Notes: generated from the letters alone by a model not told the origin. A stretch of 64,000 nucleotides of DNA from Lineus longissimus (GCF_910592395.1 NC_088312.1:18607292-18671291), one strand, 5' to 3'. Shown: positions 11,711 to 25,504, counted from the first letter of the stretch. Program-made: numbers and translations.

Positions 11711-14700
11711 CTATCGTGATCCTCCGAGATTATTGATGACTTGGAATAACGTTTGGTTGTCTCGATGTAACGTCTCACACTCCATATCGAGATCATCGAC
11801 CTCCTGCAAAAAGATTGAAAGTAAGTCAAACACGGGCGATCAGGTCAGGGAGTTAAGTTAACATAAACCGTGAAATTTCCAAGTGTCTTTTTGGCGAACG
11901 TTTTAGTAAAAGTTTTGCCGAGTCCTTTATCACTTTTCTCGTTTGTGACGTGCTCAGCACGTCGTGTCCATGGCCCCAAGACGTGCAGATGAAATGCATA
12001 GCACGTCATGCCCAACTGAAATGTTAATTTACCAGCAATTGGTCGCACCCCCTCTAAAGATAGATTCATCCTCATAGTATAGATGGCGTCCATTTTGAGT
12101 AGTTTCGACTGTTCTGAAAAAACTTCTTTCGGGGCAAACTGCGTGCCCCCCCCCCCCCCCAACATGTTTGAAACAGTCGGGCCAGACACTGCCATCGAAA
12201 ATCACACCCAGAATATACGCCATTCTATTGTTTCCAGAAAGTCACAAGAGTCAAAGCGACGCACAGTCTACCGATAATGAGACTTTTTTTTACGAATATA
12301 ACATCAAATGATGATCATAACAGGCTTAATCTATTGAATAATATGGCCCAATTTTAGAAACATTTGTTCCCATGACAGAAATATTTGCTGATCGGAAAAT
12401 AATACGATAGGCGGACACACTAAATTGAGTAATGATAAATTACATTTCCACTAAAAGAGCATAATAATGCTAGATATGGAATACACAATAGTCATTATCA
12501 ATTATCATCTGCTCATCTTTTGATCGTTTGTAATACCATACCACGTATGGCCGTAATAAGGATGACACATTCTTTATGATCAAAATGACTCGGGAAGTTT
12601 TCACTAAACGACAGGCAGGCAAAAATCACAACATACCGGATACTAGAGCAAGAATCTTCAAAAATCTTCTAGGATTTGAAGTTCTAGCCAAAATGGTGGT
12701 GGTCAACCCCTGAGAGGTGGTGGTCATGGAAGACATTTAAACTGATCATAAAAGGAAGTATTGTTCACAACAAAACTCTACAGCAAGGGGTTAATAATCA
12801 AGTCATTCCCTCTCTATGCAAGGAAACAACTGATATGTATGGTAAGGTGGGACAATTATTGCCCCAGTACAACTATAGTCTCTGTTTGCATTTCCTGCCA
12901 GTAGTGTGTTTATACACAGTAGTGTGTTTATACACTACTGATACTGCCTGCAGTATTCTACACTTTAGGGACAATAGTTGCACTCGGGTTTTAATTGTAC
13001 CACTCTACCTTATAAGGCATTGCATGCAAGGTATTTGGTTATCAGCACAATATAAATTCTTCATCACAGAAACAAACAAAGTGTGGAAATTATTACCGCA
13101 TTTCTTATTGCCAAAACATGACATGTTTCGACAGAAACATGTATGATTCAATGATTACTATCAGCATGCAAAAGAAATGCATGATCAACAGATATGCAGG
13201 GGAGATTTTGTTTTGGAGAACAAGGGGCCTGGGGGACAACTTTTTTCAAGGGTGATTATCAGGCTTTAGGTGATCAGTGCAATTATGATTGGACTTTCTG
13301 TAGAGGAGTGCCCGAGATGCATGTAATGCCAGGCCATCGCTTGTGCATTACACAGGACAAAAGGTAGCTTGTGATTAATGCAGAATGTCCCCAGAGATTT
13401 CAAGGTTCCCTGGAGTCCAACAAACAAAAATATTCAACAGAAACTCTTCACAGACTATTCCTCCTCCAAGGCGGGATAAGCGTTTCTGCATGCCATTATG
13501 GTTTGGCGCCTAACAATAACGAATAACACCACACCAAAATACAATCAGAGAAATACAACAGAAAGATACGTCCAAACATGCCAAAACCAAATAAATATAT
13601 AAAAACAACAACAATACTACAAATACCACAGATGCCAAAAGTGTACAAAATAAGATATATTTTGATAGCTTCTCTACTGTACCTTTGTTCCTAATGCTGC
13701 AGAAGACAATCGAGGAAAAATTGTAAATAAGATGAACCCGTCAAAAGGCTAGTCTGCAACCACAGAAAGTCCAAAAATGTTCTGACTTAAAAAATTGTCT
13801 GACTTTATGGCACAACCAGCCAATAACTGGCACAGGTTGTAGTTTGGTTTTCCCTGAGTTTCTGTGCACCTGGTTTCATACATGTACCCATGGGGGTGAG
13901 CACCTGGTCTCATACATGTACCCATGGGGGTGAGCACCTGGTTTCATACATGTACCCATGGGGGTGAGCACCTGGTTATACATGTACCAATGGGGTGAGC
14001 ACCTGGTCTTATACATGTACCCGTGGGTGAGCACCTGGTCTTATACATGTACCCATGGGGTTGAGCACCTGGTCTTATACATGTACCCATGGGGTGAGCA
14101 CCTGGTCTTATACATGTACCCATGGGGTGAGCACCTGGTCTTATACATGTACCCATGGGGGTGAGCACCTGGTCTTATACATGTACCCATGGGGTGAGCA
14201 CCTGGTCTTATACATGTACCTATGGGGGAGCACCTGGTCTTTACCCATGTGCGTAAAATATTGGTACTTAAAGTGTTCTTTTCCTGCCATGCAAATATTC
14301 GACACAAGTCAGCGTGTGGACAGTGAAAAACAAAACTCCTGTATTTCCTGTTCTTTCAACAGAGTAAACAATGGGCAATTTGGATGGACGAGATTTTGTA
14401 GAAATTATAATTTTTTTAAAATTTTGGTAATATGATCCGAATAACATGATAGATGAAATTCCTGAATATTTTGATTGTTCCTCATAGTTGTAATTTGGGC
14501 CGGACCTAAATACTGTACCTTTGTAATTGATGCCACCTGCTTTTCCAGTTCAGCAATTCTCCTATCTTTATCTTCTAATAATTGTCGCAAATGCGTGTTT
14601 TCTTCTTGTTCATGCATCAATCGCTGCAAAGAGAAATAGGAGATGCAATGGATGTTTCATGTTGAATTTTGCTGCAAGCCAATTGAACTGATGACCTAAT

Positions 14701-17700
14701 TAACTCGTTACAACAGAGTCACAAGGCAATTACGCCAATTCACTGGTGCCCAAAGGCAGTGGCACTTGAGCCTCACAAGAAAATTCCTCAAAGCTTTTTT
14801 ATTTGGAAAATGCAGTTAATGTGAGCTTGCTTGAGCGCAGAGCAAGTTCAGTTGCCGCCACCTGTGACAATAATCGCTGCTATGTACAAAAAGACCTCAA
14901 TGCTGGCAGGTAAAAACAGTAATCGCTGAATTATGGATCGCTGGTCACTGCGACCACAGATTTGTGTCGTTGGCACCTGCGATGATGGATCACAACTGAG
15001 CACTTTTTCGTCGCAGTCACAGTAATTTAAATCGTTGGTTCGCGGGGTGCTTCAGGTTTTAGGATTACGGACCTGCTTATTATAAACTTATTTATATTTA
15101 TACAACACTTGCAGCAGATTTGTCCCGATTGTTAACTTGTTGAATTTATAAATCTGAGCAATACAATGCATGAAAAAGTTGTCTTGTGCAGAATAAGTAA
15201 CTATACAAATAAGGTATGTTTCACTATGTTATGTCCAAGATTATTATCAAACAAAAAATTCTTGTGTCGGGCAGACGGCCAACAATTATTATTATTATTA
15301 TTATTTATTAAATCCAAATAAACAAAATTACATATTGAGACAATTGCCAGGGCTTAGGCTGAAAGCATTAATAGCCCTGGTTACAATGGTATACAAAGAA
15401 CAAGTTGAATCAAGATAAGGTACTTTGAATGGAAAGAAAGGGATGCAAGTAAAGGTAAAGTAACACAAATAGTTATAGTTTGTACAAAGGTAGTGATTGA
15501 TGAGGGGTTCAATTGATCTGGCACTAGTTACCAGAAAAGGCGATAATATTACTGAGAAAAGTGGCTGTTTTTTCTACAACAAGCCTGTTTGAAGTAAGGT
15601 CCAATGAAAATTGACCATTAAGAAGAAAATGGAGCCTCTCATCAACACGAAGATTGAAAAACCTAACAGAAGTAAGGTGTGGCAGCAAACCAGGATCATT
15701 CAAGAAATCGTTACGTAAATCATTTAATAAAGGGCAATTAAAGAGAAGGTGTTTAGTAGATTGGGAGTGAGCCCCGCAATCACAAGATGGACTTAAAACG
15801 TTGGTAAAATTGTGGGAATAAAAGTGACACCGAAAAACTAAGTCACACCTTGTCCTATTGAGTGAAAGTTCATTTTTACGAGTAAGAGCCAATTTTGTAG
15901 AAGTAAGAAGGTTATGTTTACCTCTCAGAAAAATTCGGATATTGTATTTAAATGAGTTTCTTGAGAAGCAGTTTTTTATATTGACAGGCACAGACTCCCA
16001 ATCTCTAATTACACATGGCACAGTTGACTTGCTAAATCTTGCAGATGATCTAGGGGGAAGTACATAGTCTCGCTGAGTCCTTAAACGGCCAGGAGGCGCC
16101 CGATTACGATAAATGTCAAAGATTTCATTGACATAACATGGTACCAAATTGTGTTGTACCTCATACATAAGCACCAATCTTTTTTCCCTACGCCGAGCAG
16201 AAAGTGACATCCAATCCAAACATTTTAAAACCTTTTGGGTGTTAGTCCCATGAATACAACCACTGACTATAATGGCACCCCTATAATGGATTTTATCTAA
16301 TTGAGAAAGTAGACCCTGATTGGTAAAGTCAAATATAATAGATCCATATTCAAGATGAGGTAATATAAATGATAGATACATGCGTTCAAGATGCCTTGAT
16401 TGAACCGTAAACTTCAAAGCATTCAGTGGATTTAACATGTTGTTACATTTTACTACAATATTGTTGATATGCATGCTAAAAGTCAAACACTCATCAAGTG
16501 TAACACCAAGGTGCTTATGGAATGCGCCCCTTGGAATAACTCCCGTACCCAAAGACAGAGGTGGATGGTTATTGATAGTTTTACGAGGAGAGTGAAATAT
16601 GACCTCTTTGCTTTTTGACGCTTTAAAATCAAGTTTCCACACATCCGACCAAACTGACAAATTGTGAAGGTCATTTTGAATAAGAGTATGGGTTTCGTCA
16701 GTGGAATTCGGCAAGGCCGGGAGAAATAAAGAACTGTCATCAGCATAAAGATACAAGATACAATTTTTAACAACATCACTTAGATCATTAATATACAATA
16801 AGAAGAGGAGCGGGCCAAGTATAGAACCCTGTGGAACACCACTATTAATATAACCTGTCGGGCTCAGATCCGAAGAAGAACTTTCGATCTTTACCTTAAC
16901 CTTGCGGTTTGAAAGGTACGACCTGAGCAGTTCAAGAAGTTTTCCCCTTATACCATAGGCCTTAAGCTTTTGAAGGAGAAGAAAATGCGGAACAGCATCA
17001 AAGGCCCCCGCAATATCAAGAAAAACCCCTCTAGTTTCCATACCATTTTCAGAATTTGAAAGAATCATATTTACAATACTTAGAAGCTGCTTATCAGTAC
17101 TATGACCAGGAAGAAAGCCATATTGACGTTTGAATAAAAGCTCATTGAGCTGCAAATGATCATACATAGATGAGTACACAACCTTTTCAAACAACTTAGA
17201 CATGGAGTTTAGCAGGGTAACAGGACGGTAATTAGAAGGACATGACTTACTCCCTTTATTCTTATAGATCGGCACTATGATGCCTAATTTCCAACAATCA
17301 GGAAAACTGCCATGCTGTAGGAAAACGGCCAACAATGAGGCAATAGCAGATTAGCTAAGCATGCAACGGAATGTGGCTAAATCATCTTGCTATTTCATAC
17401 CACACAAGAATATAGCACGCTCTTTGTGCACAAGAATTTTTCATATAATAAACGACAACAATTTGTATGGATCAAGATACAAAGGTAAAGTCACAACATG
17501 GTCACAATCCGACACCTATTTAAGACCCCTAAATACAAGCGCATAATTCTTTTCAAACATTCCATAAACCGATTATTTATTTTTGTGATTCACGAAAAAA
17601 AAGTCTCTAATATAGTGAAGATCCCAGTATCTGTCTGCCCTCAAATACTTCGAGGCCATAAAATTTCGCAATAGTTGAATGTATCTTCCTTCTAGAATCG

Positions 17701-20700
17701 CTACAGGCGCAATTCTGCCAGACACATGGAATGGGGAAGTTGAAAATGATCCTGTCAAACAGCTTTAGTTATCAGTGGGCCTTCATTTTCATACCTAAAC
17801 CAACACTCCACTTGGTCAACATAAAGAAAACAGTATATTCTACAAAGACCTCCAGGGCACGTACGCTCACAAGAAAAGTAACTCAAATTTTGATTTCGCC
17901 CCCATATATACACGTGTTCTTAACATTTTTGAATTTAATTTTTGACAAAAGATCTAAATTCAAATCTCACCCACACAATACCGAACAAACAATCTATCAA
18001 AGGATACACGCCAATTTGACAGTTCCATGGTATATTAGCATATCACAAAGGCTTACAGGAATGGCTAGTTCAAACTTTAGGCCTACGGTAACATATCTAA
18101 CATCTCTTCTTCAGCCCACATAGTCCAATATTCCCACTATCAAATTCATAAACCAAACACCAGTGATGTCATGTTTTGCAATCGGTGACAAGATTTCTTA
18201 TGAAGGCCATCGGGGCCTACTAAAGTAACATTTCGGCAAATGTGTACCCACCTCAGTTACTTAGAAACTACATGTAGGTGTAGGCCGAAACAATCCACCC
18301 ACCCTGACTCAGAGAATATTTCGCTAAGCAACAGATGAACCATGCATGATTTGTAATATTTCGCAAATATTGGCAATGCCTGTCCTCAGAGTTGGTGACA
18401 AAGCAATGGGATTATACCATGGGACCTGTTGCCAAGTGATTGACAAAAAACTTGTCCAATCATTATTATGGGAACATGAACAGCGTTCGTTCGTAATAAC
18501 TGGTAGACCAGGAGAATAGAAATTCTGTTACTACACAATGTCATAGTGCAGTTATTATGCATACAAATTTGTTGAAACTTGGTACCTGAAGTATGTGTTC
18601 ATCTGTCTACACAAAAGGCATTATTGAAAAGATTCTTTTTTTTTTACAGAATTTGAAATTTCAAATATTTCATGAACGATGTAGGCCTTTAAGCTCACTC
18701 CTAGATTTTGTACCATCATACAATTTTACAAAGCAATAGCGAAGTTAAGACCTTGGCAAGGGGGGGGGGGGCTGTCAAAATGAACTTGTCACATAAAACT
18801 GAGACTTGCCAAAACCTACATGTAAACCTACAAGACAATTAGGGACCATTTATAACTTTATTATACAGTATAGGCATGTCAGAAGGGGACAGCTTTTGGG
18901 AGGACATTTGCATTATTGTCCCACTATAACTTAATTGCCTTGAAATGATAATATTGCCAACATGAGTCATTTTCTTCACAGTTTGACTGTATGATCACAC
19001 AAAAGGTGACAGAAGCTCACATGATATGATCGGACATTAATTTATCACAAAGCATACATTCCTTCCTATCATGCCTAGATTCCTAGAAATACTGTGAGGG
19101 TTTAGAAAGAGTAGGCCAGGCATTCCCCCTATGATTGGTTAGAGATTTGGCTGGGGAAAAATTCTTCACAGGATGTTCACACAAAAAATTCACAGTCACA
19201 CACAACATGACAATAATTTCAGTCCAAAATCATTCCTTTCTTTGAGGCCTCGATTCCTGGAAATAATGTAAGGATTCAGAAAAAGGAAGCCAGGTATTCC
19301 CCGATGATTGGCTTGAGATAAGCTGGGAAAGTAAAGACTGCATGCAATCAGCCGAAATCTCACTGAAACTTGAGTTTCCTATCAATAATATCATTATAAA
19401 CACGATAAAGGTCTTATGAATTGACTTGGTCATAAAATTGTCCAAGGTGATATCTGACCATAACAACAGTAGTTCCCTCAACAATAATTTTGGTAACATT
19501 TCATGACTCATAATATTCGCATGCTAGGTACAAAAACAGATGGCAAGTCACTAAGACACACGTCAGTGAACTTTGCCTATCGTTTCTTTCTATTTGGCTT
19601 TGAATAAATCTTTGCTACACTGCTGATCTTGGTGATATCACTCTTTTCACTTCTGGACATGTTGGACCAGGAAGACCTAGCAACTGCCAGTTTTGGTTGG
19701 GGGGAGGACTATTAATCATAGTATTTATTTCTAGACATGTTATTTGTTAGGATGAATTAGTTCAAGATAAACAAGGAACATTTCTAGAACGGTAGATAAG
19801 AATTTCATCATTCACACAAACAAATCTTAGAATTGTGTACGGTGAAGAATTAATCAACTGATAGATGTAAAAACACAAATATAATGCACTATTTTATAAC
19901 AAGTTGAACCATCAAATTAAACATATGACCTTATAAATTTTTCATAAGAGGACTGCTTCACCCTCATTATAGTCAAAAAAATTACTGAAATACGTCCCTA
20001 ATTGCATGCCCTAATTGGAATGAATTAGCAGACGCAATGCGAAGGGAATCTTTATCTGACACATAATAATAATGATGATGTCAACAATCCCGCCTTCTAT
20101 GGGAATAAAGACGGTATTTAGTTGAAATAACCCACTTCCCCTGAGTGAGTATACGTACTACAAAAATTATCTCTTCTTTCACAATTTAATCTGCCTGACA
20201 GGCTTATGTCTGAATTCAAGAGGAAATGACACAATTCTGTTTTTGTGTTGTCTGCAGAGAATACTGCCAAAATTATTCATTTTAACAAAATGTGGGAATT
20301 TGGTAGGCGTGAATTTTAAAAACTTGCCATATCAGAAATAAACCAATAGTGAGTGATTTGACCGAGTCGACTGTGATTTTATACAGATCTTACCTGTTCT
20401 AATTCATCCGTTTTTGAAACTGGAACCGTATTCTTTTCCTCTGACGAGTTCGAGCTGAGTTTACTATCTCCGCTGTCGCCATCTTTATACGACGAACTCG
20501 TCACACCCGAATAATTCCCCCCACTCGGCAGTCTTTGACAGAAGTGAACATTTTTGGCCTGAGAACTATCCGTAGACACATTGCCATACTGTCCGCCTTT
20601 ACTAGAATCCGGTGAACGCACTCGGTTGTTTGATTTCGTCGTTGAGTAGTCAGGTGGCGCCGTCTGGCCAATGATTGAGAGATTCGTTTCTGATTGGCTG

Positions 20701-23700
20701 ACGGTGCTGTCGTAGTCTTGATTGTCCTCCAGATCTGCTTCAAGGTCAGATGGGCTGCGATAAAAAAAATATGAAACTGAAAAACGTGCATGATCAATTT
20801 TGGTCGCTGCAGACTGTGATCATAATCGCTACTATGTGCAACAAAAAGCTCTCTTGTCTGCAGGTTAAACCGGTAATCGCTAGATTTGATTCTGATCACA
20901 GGTCCCAACAATCACAGATTCTTTTTGCAGGCACCTTTGATGATCACCGCAAACGAATGACTATTGTCGCATGCCATCATGATTGCAGGTCGCAGGAATA
21001 AAACTCAACAGTTATGGCACTGAGGTGTTAACAAACTCATCTTATGAGAACAACTTCTATAAGAAGCTAGATGCTGCTCTTTGTTTCCCAGACAGGAATA
21101 GTTTGAGTAACAGTGCAAAATCAAGATACTTCACTTTTCACAACATTGATTACAGAAGACTTTTGAATTCGACAACAGCTACGGAAACCGGACAAGACGA
21201 CGGTTACTTACACTTCCACAACTGACCTTTTGTTCCTTCTACACACGTACGGCTTAGACATGTGCTCCTGGAGAAGAAAGGTACAAGTATGCTAATATCA
21301 TCTATTGTCTATTTCACAAGAAAATGGCACTTTGCTTTACCTTCATTTCACACAGAAAATGCAACAGTTAAACAGAATGTTAGATTTCACTGGAAACCTT
21401 GAAGTCCGAAGTATCTAAAAAAAAACTTTGCCAGAATCAGGAATATTTTCACAGTTTCACGGACTTAAAATGCCCATCTGGGTTCATTTTATGATTGTTT
21501 AAATGACTTGAGGAGGTAAAAAATGATTTCTGACGAAATATTTTTATAATTATTCTTCAAAAGTTTTTTTGGGAATTTGGCAGTCCTTAGCCAAGGTGGC
21601 ACTGTTATAAGCATGTCCACCTGAGGCATTTAACACTGCCAGGCGTGACATTGCTAACTTTCGATCAAGAAACAGATGACCTTTCTGTTTATCTTTATCC
21701 ACGAACAACGTGGAACTCTACCAACCAGGATCACAATAGGAAATGATCCACGGCAAGAATAAATTCTTCACAGAAATTGTTCAAATATTTCAAGTTGATT
21801 TGGGAAAATATGCCAGGCATTTCATATCAAAGTCAACAAACGCCAACCATAATATTGACACCGACATTTAGATTAAATTTCAAATCTCTTAGAAGTGCAC
21901 ATAAACATGACAAATGCTTTCAACACCTTCATTGTCTATTTCACCAGAAAACGTCAAAAATACTTTGTATAATTAGAATTATAAAGGTCAGGAGAGGGGC
22001 AGTCAAGATCGAGAGACTTCATGAGGAAACGGAAACCTGCTCAATCCCAAGGCAGAGTTGTGAGCATTTGAACTTTTCACGAGCATGCCAGAGAATTTCG
22101 TGCTCAGACTTCCAATGCAGCAGTCGATGATCTAAGCACTGTATCCCCCTCCCCCGGTCACTGGTCACAACTTACTTAGAGTGAAACGAGTGTCAAGTTT
22201 TGACCGAAATATTTTTCCCCCTGTAGACTTTCTGTCGACCACAAAAACATGCAGGACATATCGACTTCTTCGTCATTTTTGATCAAGTTAATTATAACAA
22301 GTGAAAAGTTTGTTGAAAATGTGGTGAGCCCCTTATAACTTTATTTGAAATCTTCAGTGAGTACATGTAAGGGACATGTCACCCCGTCTCTTAGGGACAT
22401 GTCACCCCATCTCAGGGTACTAAAATATTCCGAGCTAACAAATGACTCATACCTCTGGGGACTGCTGTGTATCTGGGTCCACACTCTCATTATACGATGT
22501 GTTCTTTTTTGTCTCACCACTATCATCATCTAGCGAATCACCAGTGCTCTGTAGGAGAAAAAAACCACGAAAGGTTAACACGGTAAAATTTACGTCACAG
22601 CAGGCTGGTATTGAGCTGGATCAAAACGTTCTATGTGAAGCACTACATTCTAGGTACTTGGACTCTTTTCAAAATCACACTGAACAGAACATATTCAGTA
22701 GCCACTGCAAAACTAAACAAGATTTTTTAACTCTTGCAACCTGCTTTTAGCCATAAGCTAATTTTCCAGTGGGCATTCATACCCGTAAAAACAGCCAGCT
22801 ACCTGTATACAGAAAATAGGATACAAATTAACGGTCTGGGAAACCCCGTGACTGCCAATTCTGACCATTTTACAAATAACTGCTTCAACTTTTTTACAAA
22901 GCTGACTTTGTCCTTTTGGCACAAAATATTTTAATATTTTATTTTATTTTTCTTGGTTTAAAAACCAAGAAAAAGGCGATGAAATGTTCAGGCTCAGGCT
23001 CAGGTGAGGGCAGAGACAAGAACCGTAATATCAACTTTCAGTGGCCTTATGCAGGCCGACAGGTGCAACCAAAATCTTGAATATGGCCCTGACATGAACA
23101 CTTCACCCACCAAGATGGGCAAAGACGTATTACCGATGGTTGCGCGTTGGCGATGAATCTAGCTAAAGGGTGGGAGCCAGTTAGTCTAGCCATTATCAGG
23201 TTACTAAGGTGACCTTCCAATCGTGTTGAAATGTGTGTAGTTTCAAGATGGGGGGAAAATGGGTCCAGGGTCATTCATACCATTTTGCTGGTGGGATGAA
23301 TGACTCAGGCCTGCAACACATCTGTACCACATGTACCAGTTGGCCAACATAAGCAACTCTAAGAGCCAACCCACCCCTTTTAAAAGGCCTACAATCCGCG
23401 ATCCCTGTGTTTCGTAGCATTATACTTTGAGTTCAGATGGACCATTTTTGATAGGATAACCTGAAGTCAAGATAAAGGCCAAACAAGTTATCTATGAGTT
23501 TTGCACTACGTGACCCTCCAAGTTTGACACTTGACCAAAGTTATGACTTCCTGGACACATACAATCGATCGTCAACAAAAAACAAAACATAAAACTAAAA
23601 TGACATCATTACTCAATGCTTTTGATTGCACTTAATCAACCTATGACATTGTTTTAATATGTGCCCTATGAGCACAATGTCACTGAGCAAAACATCACTG

Positions 23701-25168
23701 AGCAAAACGTCGAGGAAATTCCTTTTATGCAGGATATATAACTTGGGAAATGACTATTTCTGAGATAAATCACACACTTCACTCATTCATACTTTATTCT
23801 ATTTATGCTTTGATATCCTACTGCATGTCAATTGAAGTACACACTGGTTAATGACACTTCAAATATTTGAGGTGACACGTCTGCTTGAGTAATACACCAA
23901 GCAACGACAATTCTTTGCAAGGAATGTGAACCCCCTAGACCAAAATTCCTAAATCACAAGAACTGAAAAATGTGAACTATGTTGAAGCAGTCCTGGGTTA
24001 GCACCAAAAATTCAAATTCCTTTGGAGTTCTTTTTTAAATTCCAGCACAAAAAATGCTATTTTTTAAGTACTTGGTAAAAGAGCGGTCAAAGATATATAT
24101 TATCATGATCAATTCAAAAAACTTTATCACTAAACAAATTTTTTTCAAAAATTACAGTAGGAGTATGAACTGATTCAATTGGTTAAAATTCCATTTCCCC
24201 AGTTGACAGACCTGGGGGAATAGTTCAACAGAGGACTATCTTAAAGATTTTACGATAGTTAAACAGGTTAAGAATATCAGGAAAAAACCATGCCTATTCC
24301 TTGTGGGCTGTATTTGGTGGAGGCCAAGAATGCCCCTTTCGCCCTTCAGGACAGGATCAGTCCCCAAAATAATGGTGTGAACACGTTTATCGACTTTTGT
24401 GTTAAAAAAGCTAGCAAAAGCCAACCTGACCTTGCTAATTGACCTTCAGGATTGGAGACAAAGATGGTGTTTTCCTTAAAAAATGAATTGGGTTACATTG
24501 TTATGCCGGATGAAATTTATTAAGGAGGATGCTTATAATTTTAAACACACATGATTTTGGGAGTATTAATTTTACAGTTGTGTGGAACTTAGACGACCCC
24601 GATGATGCATGGATGGTACATTGTAATCTGTGAACCTGAAATTGAAAGACATTATGGACGATTTGAGTTCAGACTTGTACGTGTAATTCAAAGTAACAGC
24701 GTCTTATTCATAAGCATTAATCCGCATAGGGCCCACCATTATATCTGAGAGTGGAGGGAAGAAATTCATGATTATCGGTTAGTCATCATGGCTTCTTTCA
24801 TGACATGGCTTCATACTTACTTCTGTCGAAGGTAGATGAACTACTCCAGTGCTCCTTCTCTTCTCCCGTAGCTTCCTTTTGTCTTTGGCAGTCTTCCCCT
24901 TGCTGTGCAGATGATTGGGACGGCCCCTTGTTTTGTCTTTGAAACGAGATGATGTTCTGGTTGGAGATTCATGGGGTGATCTGTCCCCGGCCAAGGGCTC
25001 CAGCTCGGCTCCTTCACCGTTTTGATCTTTGTCAGGCATTTCTAATGATTCCCCTCCGCTCCTGTGAGTTGAACTGCGTCCACGGAGAATACGAAACCGA
25101 CTCCTCCTTGTGTTTGGCTCGTATTCTTCCCGGTCTAAGCTTTCCTGACTCACCGAACTCGACGCCAT
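11711..25168 (-). CDS. PAWR: PRKC apoptosis WT1 regulator (prostate apoptosis response-4, Par-4) homologue
   Basis: Pro-apoptotic regulator that in vertebrates binds atypical PKC and WT1 and restrains NF-kB. Six exons on the minus strand: 24821-25168 (ATG at 25168), 22453-22548, 21212-21267, 20394-20754, 14519-14623 and 11711-11803 (stop TAG). All are GT-AG with compatible phases and give 352 residues (human about 340). Residues about 93-116 are the core of the SAC domain: a basic nuclear-localisation stretch followed by KRKLREKRRSTGVV, including the RRST motif that is the PKA site in mammals. The middle is low-complexity, rich in Ser and acidic residues. The C-terminal roughly 65 residues form a leucine-zipper coiled coil (ELEQRLMHEQEEN; LRQLLEDKDRRIAELEKQ; EVDDLDMECETLHRDN), matching the Par-4 zipper through its last residues. 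Exon 5 is ended at AAG|GTACAG (14519); an earlier GTGGCA donor is weaker. The gene is divergent from AKIP1, 1.1 kb away. Exon 3 (56 nt) is short and supported mainly by phase. Confidence 0.9.
11905..12195. mobile_element. Relative of the 58.4 kb piggyBac-type element, diverged fragment
   Basis: The order of a palindromic GACGTGCTCAGCACGTC, CATAGCACGTCATGCCC, a CACCCCCTCTAAA segment, TCATCCTCATAGTATAGATG and AGTTTCGACTGTTCTGAA parallels 58980-59170. It has only one or two palindromic units, versus about 14 in the other copy. It lies in the PAWR locus just upstream of the last exon. Confidence 0.6.
12210..12835. other. PAWR intron, nothing recognised
   Basis: AT-rich; no domain-bearing frame, RNA gene or repeat identified. 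Confidence 0.5.
12845..13010. mobile_element. MITE, family 2
   Basis: Left end AGGTGGGACAATTATTGCCC and right end (reverse complement) AGGTAGAGTGGTACAATTAA form imperfect inverted termini. The centre holds a direct duplication of AGTAGTGTGTTTATACAC. A related copy is at 7950-8062. Confidence 0.6.
13864..14240. repeat. Minisatellite, 33-36-bp unit, about 11 copies
   Basis: The unit is GAGCACCTGGTCTTATACAT plus GTACCCATGGGGT. It lies in the PAWR intron between the last two exons. It is open in several frames, which creates spurious coding frames on both strands. Confidence 0.95.
14855..15020. repeat. Dispersed repeat (copies at about 20795-21000 and 57775-57905)
   Basis: Shared phrases in the same order: ATAATCGCTRCTATGTRCAA, a GCAGGTNAAA segment, AGTAATCGCT, GATCACAG/TCACTGCGACCACAG and GGCACCTNTGATGATCAC. 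The 57.8 kb copy is in the reverse orientation. The class is not recognised and no coding capacity is seen. Confidence 0.55.
15287..17324 (-). mobile_element. 5'-truncated non-LTR retrotransposon (LINE) insertion
   Basis: A 12-bp direct repeat, ACGGCCAACAAT, flanks the element at 15275-15286 and 17325-17336. It is read as a target-site duplication of target-primed insertion. The minus-strand 3' end is an (AAT/TAA)n tail at 15287-15310. The 5' side is cut inside the reverse-transcriptase domain and the endonuclease part is absent. The element lies in the PAWR intron between exons 4 and 5. Confidence 0.85.
15524..17324 (-). CDS. LINE reverse transcriptase, C-terminal part
   Basis: About 600 uninterrupted codons of a non-LTR reverse transcriptase. 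Visible motifs in order: GSFPDCWK; IIVPIYKNKGSK; NYRPVTLLNSMSKLFEKV; QYGFLPGHST; motif A FLDIAGAFDAV; SGVPQGSILGPLLFLLYIND; and motif C YADDS, giving the expected catalytic aspartates. A C-terminal region carries a C-x-C-x7-H-x4-C-like cluster (SCDCG...HLLFNC). The start is an artefact of 5' truncation; the endonuclease domain and beginning of the RT are missing. The clade is not settled; the tail of TAA repeats and the C-terminus fit a Jockey/I/CR1-type element. The open frame over 1.8 kb suggests a young copy. Confidence 0.92.
17345..20390. other. PAWR intron 4, remaining part
   Basis: No exon-like conserved frame was found. Degenerate similarity exists between about 19080-19160 and 19240-19320 (both contain CCTNGATTCCTGGAAATA...GATTGGYT), suggesting an old local duplication. 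The rest is AT-rich and unrecognised. Confidence 0.45.
22550..24815. other. PAWR intron 1
   Basis: About 2.3 kb between exons 1 and 2. No repeat family of this window and no coding frame was recognised. Confidence 0.5.
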
Positions 25169-25496
25169 CTTGAACTAAGAAATTTTCACTTATTGCCAAG
25201 TCAGAATCACGCGAAAAGCAAGTTATTCAGAAGCAAAAACCTCATGCTCATTCACAATGAAGCGTCTGCTCAATTATCTACCCGATTAGGTGATTAAATA
25301 GTCACTACTATAAGCCTGACCTCATTTATCAGTGATTACAATAGGCCTGGAAATGAACGAAAAGCCTGTGGGATGTCATGCATGAGAATCATGTGTTTAT
25401 TCAACCTGGCATATGGTTATTTTTCATAATGCAAATGGTGTACAATTCCCATACATTTAGTCACCTGGAACGGAGGCTTCTGTTTATGGAGAAGGA

Positions 25497-25504
25497 TGAC
25501 GTCA
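25497..25504. promoter_or_regulatory. Perfect cAMP response element TGACGTCA
   Basis: Full palindromic CRE, 329 bp upstream of the PAWR start and 800 bp upstream of the AKIP1 start, in their shared divergent promoter region. Function is inferred from the consensus only. Confidence 0.5.

Noticed and set aside
13944-14307. Repeated Met-Gly-Thr-Cys-type proteins on the minus strand
   Set aside because: By-product of the 33-36-bp minisatellite in a PAWR intron.
14405-14518. Read-through extension of PAWR exon 5 to a stop at 14405
   Set aside because: It would remove the conserved C-terminal zipper, which is intact in the exon at 11711-11803 and joins in phase.
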